This document shows, one piece after another, positions 1 to 8,308 of a stretch of 64,000 nucleotides of DNA; the first letter of the stretch is position 1; each line of letters opens with the position of its first letter. This stretch comes from SIG589 sp045652465. Lineage in GTDB: Bacteria; Bacillota; Clostridia; Oscillospirales; Acutalibacteraceae. The position numbers and the translations under genes were made by a program. The stretch covers positions 124,001-188,000 of the forward strand of contig JAZRUI010000010.1 in NCBI GenBank assembly GCA_045652465.1, read 5' to 3'. The notes below the pieces were generated by a model. That model saw only the letters and a program-made list of their open reading frames with translations, was not told the DNA's origin and ran no database searches.

Positions 1-174
1 TATCGAGCTGGCGGCGGTCATTTCGGGGGTGTTGCGCGTGTAGCCGATGCCGCTGGCGTTGAGATACGGAATCATCGCATCGGCTATTAAATTCATATAA
101 TATTCTTCGCTGCCCGAACCATCGACATATTGGTTAAATTCCTGCGTTGAGGGACTTAAATAGATTGTTGGCAT
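1..174 (-). CDS. N-acetylmuramoyl-L-alanine amidase-like protein, N-terminal 58 residues only
   Basis: The gene runs off the left edge of the window, so only its first 58 codons are visible. The start ATG is preceded by a good ribosome site (AAAGGGGAG, about 6 nt away). The peptide opens MPTIYLSPSTQEFNQ and continues through EEYYMNLIADAM and GYTRNTPEMTAASSI. This resembles the beginning of clostridial Amidase_3-type cell-wall amidases, where the N-terminal strand and the first helix lead to the zinc site further on. There is no signal peptide in this part. The zinc-binding and catalytic residues lie outside the window, so the enzymatic call rests on N-terminal similarity that I recognise from memory. 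It is transcribed away from the phosphoesterase gene upstream of it, whose terminator lies between them. Confidence 0.55.
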   Translation of the reverse strand, partial: MPTIYLSPSTQEFNQYVDGSGSEEYYMNLIADAMIPYLNASGIGYTRNTPEMTAASSI

Positions 175-213
175 ATAGACTCCCCTTTCATTAAAGAATA
201 TGAAAAGAGGCAT

Positions 214-240
214 AAAAAAAGCACCCCGAGGGGTGCTTTT
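214..240 (-). terminator. Rho-independent terminator of the 245-1147 gene
   Basis: A perfect 11-bp inverted repeat (AAAAGCACCCC / GGGGTGCTTTT with a 2-nt loop) is followed on the minus strand by seven T residues. It starts five bases after the stop codon of the phosphoesterase gene and precedes the amidase gene on the same strand. Confidence 0.85.
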
Positions 241-244
241 AAAA

Positions 245-1147
245 TTAGTCGTTATCGGGAACGAGGTTAAGCTGAAGAACATTGCCTTCGGGAGTAAGCT
301 GCGGAGCGGAAAGGCGAAGGCCATACTGCCATCTTCCGGGGAGGATTTCATCTTCGGCGATGAAATCATGGGGCTTAAACTCAAAGTGAACATGGCCCGA
401 AAGCATTGCTACAATCGGAACATTGGGGTCGTGTAAAAGCTGGTTCATTTCGCGGGTTGCATCGTTATTGAGGCAGCTCTTGCAGTGACCAACGAGCTCT
501 TCCATTTCATCCGGAACACCCATCATAAGGAGAAGGTGCTTCTCGGGACGCTCATCATGCATAATATGGTCGCCGATTGCGGGAGAATACGGCGGAACAT
601 GCATACAAAGAATCATCGGCTTGCCGATTTCGATAACCTTCTTGAACTGCTTAACGGTTTCGGGGAAAACGCGGTCAGCCTGGTTATCGATAGCAACGAG
701 CAAAACATCGCCAAGGTCGGTAACCTGAACATAGGGGTTGCCATCCTTAATTACGGGGAACTTGGGAACATTATCAAGCCAGTTGTAGATGCTGTTGTAT
801 GTACGGGGGTAGTTCCAATCGTGGTTTCCGAGGGCATAAACATAGTTCTTGCATTCCTTATTGAAGAATTCATCAATAAGGTCAAGGTTTGCTGCCGAGG
901 GGAAATCGACAATATCGCCGCAGCCCATAACTGCATCGGGCTGGGTCTTTTTAACGAATTCGCGAATTTCTTCGAAACAGCGAGAAGCCATCGGGAACAT
1001 ATAGGAACGCTCTTTTTGAAGCTTTATGCTGTATTCATCGTTATCGCGCTCATCGCGGAGGGTTAGATGAACATCGGCGATGCCGACAATTTTCTTGGGC
1101 TCTTTGAGACCCTTAACTTTTAAGGTTTTTTCAACAACGTGTAACAT
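245..1147 (-). CDS. Calcineurin-like metallophosphoesterase, cytosolic
   Basis: A 300-residue protein with the complete calcineurin-type metallophosphoesterase signature in the expected order: D-x-H in GIADVHL, GD in GCGDIVD, GNHD in ALGNHDW, a histidine in MHVPP and GHxH in SGHVHFEF. These residues bind two metal ions and hydrolyse phosphate esters; the substrate cannot be told from sequence. There is no signal peptide or membrane helix, so it should act in the cytosol. I chose the ATG at 1147 because GGGAG lies 8 nt upstream of it. A GTG at 1156 in the same frame overlaps that ribosome site and is less likely. It is a single-gene unit closed by a strong terminator, and is one of four metallophosphoesterases in this window. 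Confidence 0.85.
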   Translation of the reverse strand: MLHVVEKTLKVKGLKEPKKIVGIADVHLTLRDERDNDEYSIKLQKERSYMFPMASRCFEEIREFVKKTQPDAVMGCGDIVDFPSAANLDLIDEFFNKECKNYVYALGNHDWNYPRTYNSIYNWLDNVPKFPVIKDGNPYVQVTDLGDVLLVAIDNQADRVFPETVKQFKKVIEIGKPMILCMHVPPYSPAIGDHIMHDERPEKHLLLMMGVPDEMEELVGHCKSCLNNDATREMNQLLHDPNVPIVAMLSGHVHFEFKPHDFIAEDEILPGRWQYGLRLSAPQLTPEGNVLQLNLVPDND

Positions 1148-1197
1148 ATCGTACACTCCCTTTTTTGTGCTTTAAAGTTGGTTTATATATAATTTAA

Positions 1198-1226
1198 GGC
1201 GCACATATAAAAGCTATATGTGCGCC
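1198..1226 (-). terminator. Hairpin downstream of the cohesin-domain gene
   Basis: GGCGCACATATA and TATATGTGCGCC form a 12-bp stem with a 5-nt loop just after the stop codon at 1242. The following minus-strand sequence (TTAAATTATATATAA) is AT-rich but not a clean T run, so termination may be partial. Confidence 0.6.
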
Positions 1227-1241
1227 GAAAATCCTAATCAA

Positions 1242-2489
1242 TTAAGACTTTTTCTTCTTAAGGGCAACGGTGGCGCCTGCAGCGAGAGCTGCAACTACCA
1301 TAACAACAATTGCGATGGGAAGAACTGAATTGTCGCCAGTGGATGCGGGGGGAGTTGCGGGCTTGGAAGAAACCGACTCCTCAATAGCATAAACTGCGAT
1401 AATGGCGGGCTTTGCAGCTTCAAAAGCAACCTTATTATCAGCTGTTTTGCCGCTTATAGCCTCTATGCCGTTTGCCGAAACAATGGCAACCTTATAGTCA
1501 AGACCCTTAAGGTTCTCGAGAACTTCGAGGTCAATCGCAATCTTGGTTCCTGCAGCGTTGATAACGGTGTTATAGCCTGCTTGGCTATCGAAGCCAACTT
1601 CGAAATAATAGGCATCCTTAATCTTGCCTTCTTTTGCAAGCTGTTCCTTAACGGCTGCGGCAGTTTCATCGGCGAGGGGTTTAACAACGGGGGTTACAAC
1701 CTCACTGAATGCGCCCTTATCAACCGAAACGGTTACACCAAACTCTTCGCTCTTCACAGGATCGGGAAGATAGGTCTTGATGGAATCGCCACAAGGAGTG
1801 CAAACATTTTCAAACCACTTATCCTCGCCTGCAACGGGAGTCCAAGCGTTTGCATAGCTATGGCCTGTTTCTTCTACGGGAACATCTTTATATTGGCCGC
1901 AAGCGCAATAAAAGCGATCATATCCTGCATCATCGCAATCGGGAGCAACGCTCTCGGCATCGTTCTTGGTTTTATAGTCGCAAGTGTGTTTTACAACTAC
2001 GGAAAGTTCATCATCGGCTACGCCATCGGCATAAACCTTGCTGCCGCTGTTGTTAAGTTTAGCGGTGGAAACCTTGATAAGAGCGGTTTCATCAGCGGAG
2101 GTAGCGAGGTCTTCCTTAACCTTGAGGGTAAGGGTTGCCAAAACGCCGTCATCGGTTAAGCTGATAGCATTTGCGGTTGCACCTGCAATCTTAACGGTGT
2201 TGCCGGAGAAATTAATGGCAGCATACGAAGGAAGAGCAGCGCCGGGAGCGATATCTTCATTTTCCAAGGTGAAAACATTGCCATCAAATTCAACAACGAA
2301 TTCGATATTAGTGTAGGCTACGGGAGCTTTCAAAGCAACCTCAACCTCGTATGTATCACCTGGGTTAACATCAGCAGCGCCCTTTAAAACAACGCCTTCT
2401 ACGGCAGCGGCCGAAGCCGAGAACGCAAACATAGACACGGCTAATACAAGCGCAAGCACTGTTGCTAAAAGTTTAACAGTTTTTTTCAT
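1242..2489 (-). CDS. Secreted cohesin-domain protein with a sortase-type C-terminal sorting tail
   Basis: A 415-residue surface protein. Residues 1-28 form a signal peptide (KK, a hydrophobic core, then SASAAA). Residues about 32-165 resemble a cohesin beta-sandwich, with the usual VNPGDTYEVEVAL opening, an FDGNVF strand and an LATLTLKVKE strand. Residues about 170-250 form a Cys-containing module (CDYKTKN...DCDDAGYDRFYCACGQYKD...GHSY) seen in clostridial wall proteins. The C terminus has PPASTGDN, a hydrophobic stretch of about 22 residues and KKKKS, the layout of a sortase sorting signal. The motif is close to, but not the same as, the (S/P)PxTG motif used by Clostridioides difficile SrtB. 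It stands alone with its own promoter. The cohesin call is by pattern; the dockerin partner could be the glucosaminidase at 39.5 kb, which is inference. Confidence 0.75.
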   Translation of the reverse strand: MKKTVKLLATVLALVLAVSMFAFSASAAAVEGVVLKGAADVNPGDTYEVEVALKAPVAYTNIEFVVEFDGNVFTLENEDIAPGAALPSYAAINFSGNTVKIAGATANAISLTDDGVLATLTLKVKEDLATSADETALIKVSTAKLNNSGSKVYADGVADDELSVVVKHTCDYKTKNDAESVAPDCDDAGYDRFYCACGQYKDVPVEETGHSYANAWTPVAGEDKWFENVCTPCGDSIKTYLPDPVKSEEFGVTVSVDKGAFSEVVTPVVKPLADETAAAVKEQLAKEGKIKDAYYFEVGFDSQAGYNTVINAAGTKIAIDLEVLENLKGLDYKVAIVSANGIEAISGKTADNKVAFEAAKPAIIAVYAIEESVSSKPATPPASTGDNSVLPIAIVVMVVAALAAGATVALKKKKS

Positions 2490-2551
2490 AAAACAGCATC
2501 CTTTCTTGCTTATATATAAGGCAAAACTAAAGATTGCACTAATACAAGATT

Positions 2552-2580
2552 AGTATATAACACATTTTATACCATGTCAA
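2552..2580 (-). promoter_or_regulatory. Sigma-A-type promoter for the cohesin-domain gene
   Basis: On the minus strand TTGACA (2575-2580) is separated by exactly 17 nt from TATACT (2552-2557). It lies about 60 nt upstream of the start codon, and GAAAGGATG supplies the ribosome site. Confidence 0.8.
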
Positions 2581-2624
2581 TAAAAAACGCGCAATTATTT
2601 TAAAAATTTTTGCTTATATCGTAC

Positions 2625-2664
2625 AAAAAACAACAGCGCCTTGGATTTTTCGTTCCAAAGCGCT
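2625..2664 (-). terminator. Terminator of the foldase lipoprotein gene
   Basis: AAGCGC-TTTGGA pairs with TCCAA-GGCGCT around a short loop, followed on the minus strand by a TTGTTTTTT run. It lies just downstream of the stop codon at 2678. Confidence 0.7.
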
Positions 2665-2677
2665 TAAATGTTTGATT

Positions 2678-3706
2678 TTATTCGGCTATATCAGCATTTT
2701 CGAAGAGCAGCTGAAGCACATTTTCATAAACGAGGCTATACTCAACCTGGTTATAATCAACCGTCTTTTTAATCTCGCTGACGGAAACTTGAGAGGAGGT
2801 TGTTGAATAGAGGCTTGCAACCTCTTCATATTCCTTCTCAACATCATCGGCAGTCGGGATAATGTTTTCTTTTTGAGCGATATAATAGAGAACTGCATAG
2901 GTTGCTATTCCCTCTTCTACCTGCTCCTTTACCTGCTTTTTAACGGTTGCCTCATCGGCGCCCATAACGGTTTCAAAGGAAACGCCATACTGCGCTGCCA
3001 TATCGCGATAGTAATCCATCTCCATATCAACGAAATAGTTAACATCGTCGGCGGGCAGCTTGGTCATCTTTGCGTTCTTGATAAGCTTATCATAGCAATA
3101 GTTCTTAACTGCCGAGGAGAAGGCATAGGCGTTATACTCATCGGCACTCTTATAGCCGAGCTTCTTGGCGATTTCATCGTTAATGTCGGGATAGGTTGTG
3201 CGCTTAACGGTTTTGATGTTTACAGTGAAGACAACATCCTTGCCGTTTAATTCCTCTTTACCGTAATTTTCGGGAAATTTAAGGTCGAGCTTAACGGTGC
3301 TACCGATAGCCTTGCCAATAAGGCCATCCTCGAAGCCATCGATAAACGAGCCCGAACCGATAACAAGGTCATAGCCCTTGGTTTCGGTGCCGCCCTCAAA
3401 CGGAACTCCGTTGAGCGTTCCGACATAAGTAATGGTTGCGGTATCGCCCATTTGAACCTTGCCGGAGGCAACCTCAACCTCTTCGCCGTAGCCGCCGTTT
3501 GCGAGGTCATATTCCTGCTGGTCCTTAACCATCATAAGGAAATCCTCATCATCGGAAGAAATCTTGATTCCCTTATAATCTTCAACGGTCATATATTCCT
3601 CAAGGTTAACCTTGAAAAGACCTTTATCCTCCGCTTTGCTGCCGCATCCTGCAAATAATGCTGCTGTCAGCAAAAGGATAAGAGAAAACGCTAATAACTT
3701 TTTCAT
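2678..3706 (-). CDS. Lipoprotein with FKBP domain and trigger-factor-like C-terminal domain
   Basis: A 342-residue predicted lipoprotein. The first 20 residues are a signal sequence ending in the lipobox LFAGC, so the mature protein is tethered outside the membrane by a diacylated cysteine. Residues about 80-165 form an FKBP-type peptidyl-prolyl isomerase domain (GDTATITYVGTLNG, FEGG, IGSGSFIDGFEDGLIG, FPENYG, VFTVNIKTVKR). The remaining 170 residues are helical and resemble the C-terminal chaperone arms of trigger factor. The ribosome-binding domain of trigger factor is missing and replaced by the lipid anchor. The likely role is folding of secreted proteins at the membrane/wall interface; clients are unknown. 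It is transcribed downstream of the phosphoesterase gene at 3758 and is followed by a terminator. Confidence 0.85.
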   Translation of the reverse strand: MKKLLAFSLILLLTAALFAGCGSKAEDKGLFKVNLEEYMTVEDYKGIKISSDDEDFLMMVKDQQEYDLANGGYGEEVEVASGKVQMGDTATITYVGTLNGVPFEGGTETKGYDLVIGSGSFIDGFEDGLIGKAIGSTVKLDLKFPENYGKEELNGKDVVFTVNIKTVKRTTYPDINDEIAKKLGYKSADEYNAYAFSSAVKNYCYDKLIKNAKMTKLPADDVNYFVDMEMDYYRDMAAQYGVSFETVMGADEATVKKQVKEQVEEGIATYAVLYYIAQKENIIPTADDVEKEYEEVASLYSTTSSQVSVSEIKKTVDYNQVEYSLVYENVLQLLFENADIAE

Positions 3707-3757
3707 AAATTTACTCCTAATTTTTGAATAGGCTCAAAAAGCCTCTATCATTTTATA

Positions 3758-4594
3758 TTATTCGACCTCATTTGTCAACACGGCAATAACGAGGTTGGGC
3801 GGGTTGAAAAGTCTTATCGGGATAATGCTCCTGCCCAGCCCGCAGCTGACAAGCATTTGGGTTTTGCCCTCAAGGAAGAAGCCTGCATCATAATGCGGGA
3901 AAAAGCCCTGATTCGGCACAAAAAGGCCGCCGATAAGCGGAATTCTGAACTGCCCGCCATGCGCGTGGCCGCTGAAAACCAAGTCGATAGAATGCGCTGC
4001 ATATGCCGCCATAAGCTCGGGGCGATGAGCGAGAAGAAGCTTGAATTTTTCGCCATCGAGCGGCATTTTTTCGAGCGCTTTTTCCACTGCGGCGAGGGAG
4101 TTTTTATAGCTGTAATCGGTTACGAATTTGGGGTCGGTAAGGCCGCAAATTCGGATTTTTTGACCCTCTTTTTCAAAATCGGCACATTCATTTTCGAGCA
4201 CCGTAACACCCGTTTTTTCGAGGGCATTTTTAAGGGTTTCGAAGCTCTCGAGTCGGGATTCATGGTTGCCGCTCGAGAAGAAAACGGGAGCGATTTTTCC
4301 AAGCTCCTCGCAAAGCCTTTTCGCCTTCTCGATATCAGCGTTTCGCGAGTTGATTATATCCCCCGTTATTATGATAATATCGGGTTTTTCGGCCCCGATT
4401 TTTGCTAAAAGTCGGCTGTTTTCTTTGCCGAATGAGGCGCCGTGGAGATCCGAGATTTGGAGCACCTTGAAGCCGCAAAAAGCGCTCGGCAAACGCTCGT
4501 TTTTTACGCTAAAACGGCTGATTTTCAGCCTTTTGTTGTCGGCATAAACCGCAACCAAAAGCATAAGCGCTATGAAGCCAAATAAAATCGGCAT
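3758..4594 (-). CDS. Membrane-anchored metallophosphoesterase (YkuE/YaeI-like)
   Basis: A 278-residue protein with an N-terminal membrane helix (residues 2-18, LFGFIALMLLVAVYA) and then a full metallophosphoesterase domain: SDLHG, TGDI, SGNHE, LLAHRPEL and FSGHAHGGQFR. The arrangement matches the YkuE/YaeI branch of the calcineurin superfamily, whose characterised members act on membrane lipids or UDP-diacylglucosamine. This organism has no sign of lipid A here, so the substrate is open. The helix is followed by basic residues (DNKRLKISR), so orientation is uncertain. It is divergent from the glycosyltransferase operon, and the 180-bp gap between them carries that operon's promoter. Confidence 0.82.
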   Translation of the reverse strand: MPILFGFIALMLLVAVYADNKRLKISRFSVKNERLPSAFCGFKVLQISDLHGASFGKENSRLLAKIGAEKPDIIIITGDIINSRNADIEKAKRLCEELGKIAPVFFSSGNHESRLESFETLKNALEKTGVTVLENECADFEKEGQKIRICGLTDPKFVTDYSYKNSLAAVEKALEKMPLDGEKFKLLLAHRPELMAAYAAHSIDLVFSGHAHGGQFRIPLIGGLFVPNQGFFPHYDAGFFLEGKTQMLVSCGLGRSIIPIRLFNPPNLVIAVLTNEVE

Positions 4595-4719
4595 CCCTAT
4601 CCCCCCTTTTTTCTCGGTTAATCATATCACATAATCCAAGACTTTTCCACACAAATTTTAATTGAAAGAAGGGCGAAAAACCGCCGATTAGACTGCTTTT
4701 AGCGTATGTTCGCAGTTCC

Positions 4720-4748
4720 TTGACAAAAAATATTATATGATGTAATAT
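4720..4748 (+). promoter_or_regulatory. Promoter of the GtrB-like operon
   Basis: TTGACA (4720-4725), a 17-nt spacer and TAATAT (4743-4748). AAGGAGG follows at 4761 and the first start codon is at 4774, giving a very short leader. Confidence 0.8.
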
Positions 4749-4773
4749 GATAATATTATAAAGGAGGTATATT

Positions 4774-5721
4774 ATGAAACTTTCCTTAATAGTTCCCTGC
4801 TATAACGAACAGGATAATGTTGTTCCCTTCTTCGAGGCCTGCCAAGAGGTTTTGGGGGACAAGGTTTCAGGCTTGGAATATATTTTTGTTAACGACGGAA
4901 GCGGCGATGAAACCTGGAAGCGATTGCTCGCCCTTCGCTCTGATAATACCCAAAGCAACATCAAGTTGGTTAATTTTTCGAGAAACTTCGGTAAAGAGGC
5001 TGCTATCTATGCGGGACTCAAGCACGCAGTTGGCGATTATGTTACTATTATTGATGCCGACCTTCAGCAGCGCCCCGAGGTTGTTCTCAAAATGATATCA
5101 ATTCTTGATGACGATGAAGACCTCGACTGCGTTGCTGCATATCAGGACAAGCGCCGCGAAGGCAAGTTTTTAACCCTTTGCAAGAAAATGTTTTATCGCA
5201 TTATCAACAAGGTTTGCGATGTTGACTTTTATTCCGGCGCCAGCGATTTCCGCACCTTCCGCCTGAGAATGGCGAGGGCTATTGCGGGAATGGAGGAATA
5301 CCACCGTTTTTCAAAGGGACTTTTCTCTTGGGTTGGATTCAAGACAAACTATATCCCCTACACCGCCGAGGAGCGCAACGCGGGAAAAACCTCTTGGTCC
5401 TTCCGCAAGCTGCTGAAATATGCAGGCGAGGGATTCCTTTCTTTCACTACCTTCCCGTTAAGAATCGCAACCTATTTAGGCACGCTTACCTCCTTTGCTG
5501 CCGTTGTTTATTTCTTGGTTGTTGTTATTCAAAAGCTAACGGGTCACATTGACATTTCAGGTTATGCAACGATTGTTGCGCTGATTCTTTTGATGGGCGG
5601 CATTCAGCTGATTATTCTCGGAATTATCGGAGAATATTTAGCGCGCACCTATATCGAAAGCAAAAAGCGTCCCATATTTATCGAAAAACAATATATAACC
5701 TATGATGAGGAGAACTCATAA
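4774..5721 (+). CDS. GtrB/DPM1-like family 2 glycosyltransferase
   Basis: A 315-residue membrane glycosyltransferase. The N-terminal 230 residues are a GT2 (GT-A) domain with SLIVPCYNEQDNV, FVNDGSGDETW, the metal/sugar DAD motif in IIDADLQQRPE and a GxxDFR stretch (YSGASDFRTFRL). Two hydrophobic helices follow (about residues 230-255 and 265-290), and the protein ends in the RPIFIEK motif typical of GtrB. Such enzymes usually transfer a sugar from a nucleotide donor to undecaprenyl phosphate on the inner face of the membrane. The next gene overlaps it by one base and encodes a polytopic membrane protein that could use the lipid-linked sugar. A GtrA-type flippase gene occurs at 50.8 kb, away from this operon. 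The ribosome site AAGGAGG is strong. Confidence 0.88.
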   Translation: MKLSLIVPCYNEQDNVVPFFEACQEVLGDKVSGLEYIFVNDGSGDETWKRLLALRSDNTQSNIKLVNFSRNFGKEAAIYAGLKHAVGDYVTIIDADLQQRPEVVLKMISILDDDEDLDCVAAYQDKRREGKFLTLCKKMFYRIINKVCDVDFYSGASDFRTFRLRMARAIAGMEEYHRFSKGLFSWVGFKTNYIPYTAEERNAGKTSWSFRKLLKYAGEGFLSFTTFPLRIATYLGTLTSFAAVVYFLVVVIQKLTGHIDISGYATIVALILLMGGIQLIILGIIGEYLARTYIESKKRPIFIEKQYITYDEENS

Positions 5722-7028
5722 TGCTGAAAAACAAAAAAATCTTAATAGCTTTTTTATGCGGAATATTTTTGCTGATGCTATTTTGCAATTTATGCACCGA
5801 AGAGGTTGCCGATGATTGGTCTTATCATTTCAGCTGGTCTTCGGGCGAGCGAATAGACAGCATTTCGGATATTATCCCCTCAATGAAGGTTCATTATGAA
5901 CAAACCAACGGTCGCCTCGTTGCGCATTCATTCGTTCAAATTTTTGAGGCTTTGCCTAAAGTTATCTTCAACTTTGTGAACGCCGGAATGTTTATGCTTA
6001 TGCTTGGGCTTATGTATTACATTTCCTATGGAAAGAAGCACAACTTTTTGTTGCTGGGCGCGCTGTTTTCGGCGGTTTGGGTCTTCACCCCCGCTTTCGG
6101 TCAGGTGTTTTTATGGCTTGACGGCGCTTGCAACTACCTTTGGAGCGTTTGCTTTGGGCTCTTATATATCCTTCCGTTTGTTACCGACTTTTTATATGAC
6201 AAAACAATTAAAGCGCTATGGCTTAAAATTTTATTCATTCCCTTCTCGCTTCTCATGGGCGCGTTTTCGGAAAACGGCTCCGCTGCTTTTATCGGAATGG
6301 GAATATTGCTTCAGCTGGCTTTATGGTTCTTCCAAAAGAAAAGATTCACGGTTTGGGGCGTTTTAAGCGTTCCCACCGCGATAATCGGGCTATACTTTAT
6401 GGTTTCCGCACCCGGAACACATAAAAACAAGAGTCTCTCTTTAACCGCTACCAAGCTTCGCGAAAACTTTATAACCGCACTTAATATGTATAAGCTGCTC
6501 GAAGTGCTGCTTGTTGTTTTCTGCGTTTTCCTTGTTATAGCGATTTTAACCAAGATTCCCCGCGAAAAGCTAATCCTCTCGCTTATATTTATTGCAGGCT
6601 CGCTTGCCGCAAACTTTATTATGATTACCGCGGCTTATTACGAGGGCCGAAGCATGGTTTGCAGCGTTATATTGCTTATAATTGCTGATGGCATTTTAAT
6701 GCAGCACCTCTTCCACGCCGACCATAAGGCTGTTGCAGCCAGCGCCGCATCGATAGCGATGCTTTATGCCGCTTTCTATATTTGCATCGGTGTTAACGAT
6801 ATATATGTTACCGGTTCAAAATATCGCCAAAACGAGCAATATGTTATCGACTGCAAGGAGCAGGGCATTACAAACATTGAGCTCCCCATGATTCGTTGCG
6901 AAACCAAATATTCCGCAGGGCGCGGACTTTTATATCTTTCCACTGAATCGCCTTCTAATTGGCCCAACCGCGATATGGCAAAATATTACGGTGTTGACAG
7001 TATTATCGGCGTTTGGAAAAATCCGTAA
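5721..7028 (+). CDS. Polytopic membrane protein, GtrII/DUF6056-like, probable glycosyltransferase
   Basis: A 435-residue protein with roughly ten to eleven predicted membrane segments. It opens with a helix, then an extracellular loop EEVADDWSYHFSW. The acidic DD in the first outside loop is the layout of GT-C-fold glycosyltransferases that use polyprenyl-phosphate sugars, and it matches my memory of the DUF6056/GtrII families. The start codon overlaps the stop of the GtrB-like gene (TAATG), so the two are translationally coupled. Together they suggest a two-step route: loading of a sugar on a lipid carrier, then transfer to a surface polymer. The acceptor cannot be named; teichoic acid or another wall glycan is inference. 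Confidence 0.6.
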   Translation: MLKNKKILIAFLCGIFLLMLFCNLCTEEVADDWSYHFSWSSGERIDSISDIIPSMKVHYEQTNGRLVAHSFVQIFEALPKVIFNFVNAGMFMLMLGLMYYISYGKKHNFLLLGALFSAVWVFTPAFGQVFLWLDGACNYLWSVCFGLLYILPFVTDFLYDKTIKALWLKILFIPFSLLMGAFSENGSAAFIGMGILLQLALWFFQKKRFTVWGVLSVPTAIIGLYFMVSAPGTHKNKSLSLTATKLRENFITALNMYKLLEVLLVVFCVFLVIAILTKIPREKLILSLIFIAGSLAANFIMITAAYYEGRSMVCSVILLIIADGILMQHLFHADHKAVAASAASIAMLYAAFYICIGVNDIYVTGSKYRQNEQYVIDCKEQGITNIELPMIRCETKYSAGRGLLYLSTESPSNWPNRDMAKYYGVDSIIGVWKNP

Positions 7029-7053
7029 CTTTTTATGAACAAAGGAGAAAATC

Positions 7054-8205
7054 ATGAAAGCAGTTAAATTTATTGTTATACCCGTTCTCGTTGTTGCGAT
7101 TATCGCCTGCCTTTTCATTCCCTTCTTTAGCGCAGGCGCTGAGGAGCCGTTTGTTATCGCCTGCTTCAGCGACCCGCACCACGATTACGGCGTTGCCGAT
7201 GCCGAGCCGTTTGTTCGCCCCTCGAGCCAAAAGGCGGTTGAATATGTTAACACCATCACAAAGGGCGGAGCCGACCTTGTTATGATTGGCGGCGACATTA
7301 CCGGACGCTACACCACCTGGACCGATGAGGGAATTAAGAACCTTATGGATGCATCCTATAGTCTTTTTGCAGGCGCTGCAAAGGGTGGCAAAGCCCTTGT
7401 TGCAACCGGCAATCACGACTGCGAGCCCACCGTTCACAGCGATACCCTTGAGATTAACTCTAACGACTACACAAAATACATAGAAAAAGCCATGGGAAAA
7501 CCTAAGGCTGAATTTTACAGCTCCGATATAAGCGAAGACCACGCCTTCCCCTTTGATGAGCAGCTTTGCTTCCGTTACGAGGTTAACGGTTTTGAGGTTT
7601 TGGGCCTTAACACCCCGCAGGGCGACCGCAGAAGCATAAAGCAAGTTGGCCATAACGGATTATATATTGAGCAGGTTGATTGGCTTGAAAAACAGCTGAA
7701 AAGCATTGGCAAGGACGAAACCGTTTTCCTTATGTGCCACTATTCGCCCGACACCATTCACACCGTTACCTCCCTTTTAGACCCCGTTGATGAAACCGTT
7801 TATAATGCATGCCGCGTTAAAATGAAGGAGCTTATGGAGGAATACAGCAATGTTATTTACCTCTATGGCCATGTTCACACCGAAGCCGTTCAGGCTCTGG
7901 CATCAACCGAGGAATCGGTTCAACCCTTTAGCGATAATGAAAATTCGGCTCTTGCCTGCCATATGGGCTCGCTCGGATATTATAAGGACTTCTATAACCC
8001 CGGCAACCTCGGCGCCGAGGACCCCAAGGTTGTTCAGGTTATGATGATTTATGTTTATTCCGACCGCATTGTTTTTGCCGAGCATAACACCGGAGAAATG
8101 CCCGCAAACAGCGGCGATTACGAGCTTGAGGAATACACCGTTGAGCGCAATTTGGCCGATAATTTCTCAAAAAAGGTTAGCCTCTTTCAAAAGATTTTTG
8201 GATAA
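7054..8205 (+). CDS. Exported calcineurin-like metallophosphoesterase
   Basis: A 383-residue protein beginning with a hydrophobic signal/anchor (residues 5-30, FIVIPVLVVAIIACLFIPFF). The phosphoesterase domain follows: CFSDPHHD, IGGDIT, TGNHDCEP, LMCHYSP and YGHVHTEA, a complete dinuclear metal site. It should be released or tethered outside the membrane. It lies 25 nt after the GtrII-like gene with its own AAAGGAG site, so it is the third gene of that operon and is closed by a terminator. A phosphatase following a lipid-sugar pathway could recycle a polyprenyl or sugar phosphate outside the cell, but that is only a context argument. Confidence 0.82.
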   Translation: MKAVKFIVIPVLVVAIIACLFIPFFSAGAEEPFVIACFSDPHHDYGVADAEPFVRPSSQKAVEYVNTITKGGADLVMIGGDITGRYTTWTDEGIKNLMDASYSLFAGAAKGGKALVATGNHDCEPTVHSDTLEINSNDYTKYIEKAMGKPKAEFYSSDISEDHAFPFDEQLCFRYEVNGFEVLGLNTPQGDRRSIKQVGHNGLYIEQVDWLEKQLKSIGKDETVFLMCHYSPDTIHTVTSLLDPVDETVYNACRVKMKELMEEYSNVIYLYGHVHTEAVQALASTEESVQPFSDNENSALACHMGSLGYYKDFYNPGNLGAEDPKVVQVMMIYVYSDRIVFAEHNTGEMPANSGDYELEEYTVERNLADNFSKKVSLFQKIFG

Positions 8206-8214
8206 ATAAATATA

Positions 8215-8247
8215 AAGCCTGTTACCGTTCAAGTAACAGGCTTTTTT
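8215..8247 (+). terminator. Terminator of the GtrB-like operon
   Basis: AAGCCTGTTAC / GTAACAGGCTT form an 11-bp stem with a 7-nt loop, followed by TTTTATTTTT. It starts 10 nt after the phosphoesterase stop codon. Confidence 0.9.
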
Positions 8248-8262
8248 ATTTTTAAAAAGTGC

Positions 8263-8291
8263 TTGATTATTTTATATTGTTGTTGTATAAT
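8263..8291 (+). promoter_or_regulatory. Promoter of tRNA-Leu
   Basis: TTGATT (8263-8268), a 17-nt spacer and TATAAT (8286-8291). The tRNA begins 18 nt downstream of the -10 box. Confidence 0.75.
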
Positions 8292-8308
8292 GATTTGGCA
8301 ATTTAATC

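Noticed and set aside
1581..2159. 192-codon plus-strand frame inside the cohesin gene
   Set aside because: Antisense shadow; no ribosome site and no recognisable motif, while the minus strand encodes a signal peptide, cohesin and sorting tail.
245..8205. The three nearby metallophosphoesterases as a tandem duplication
   Set aside because: They differ in length, localisation and flanking sequence, and share only the superfamily motifs.
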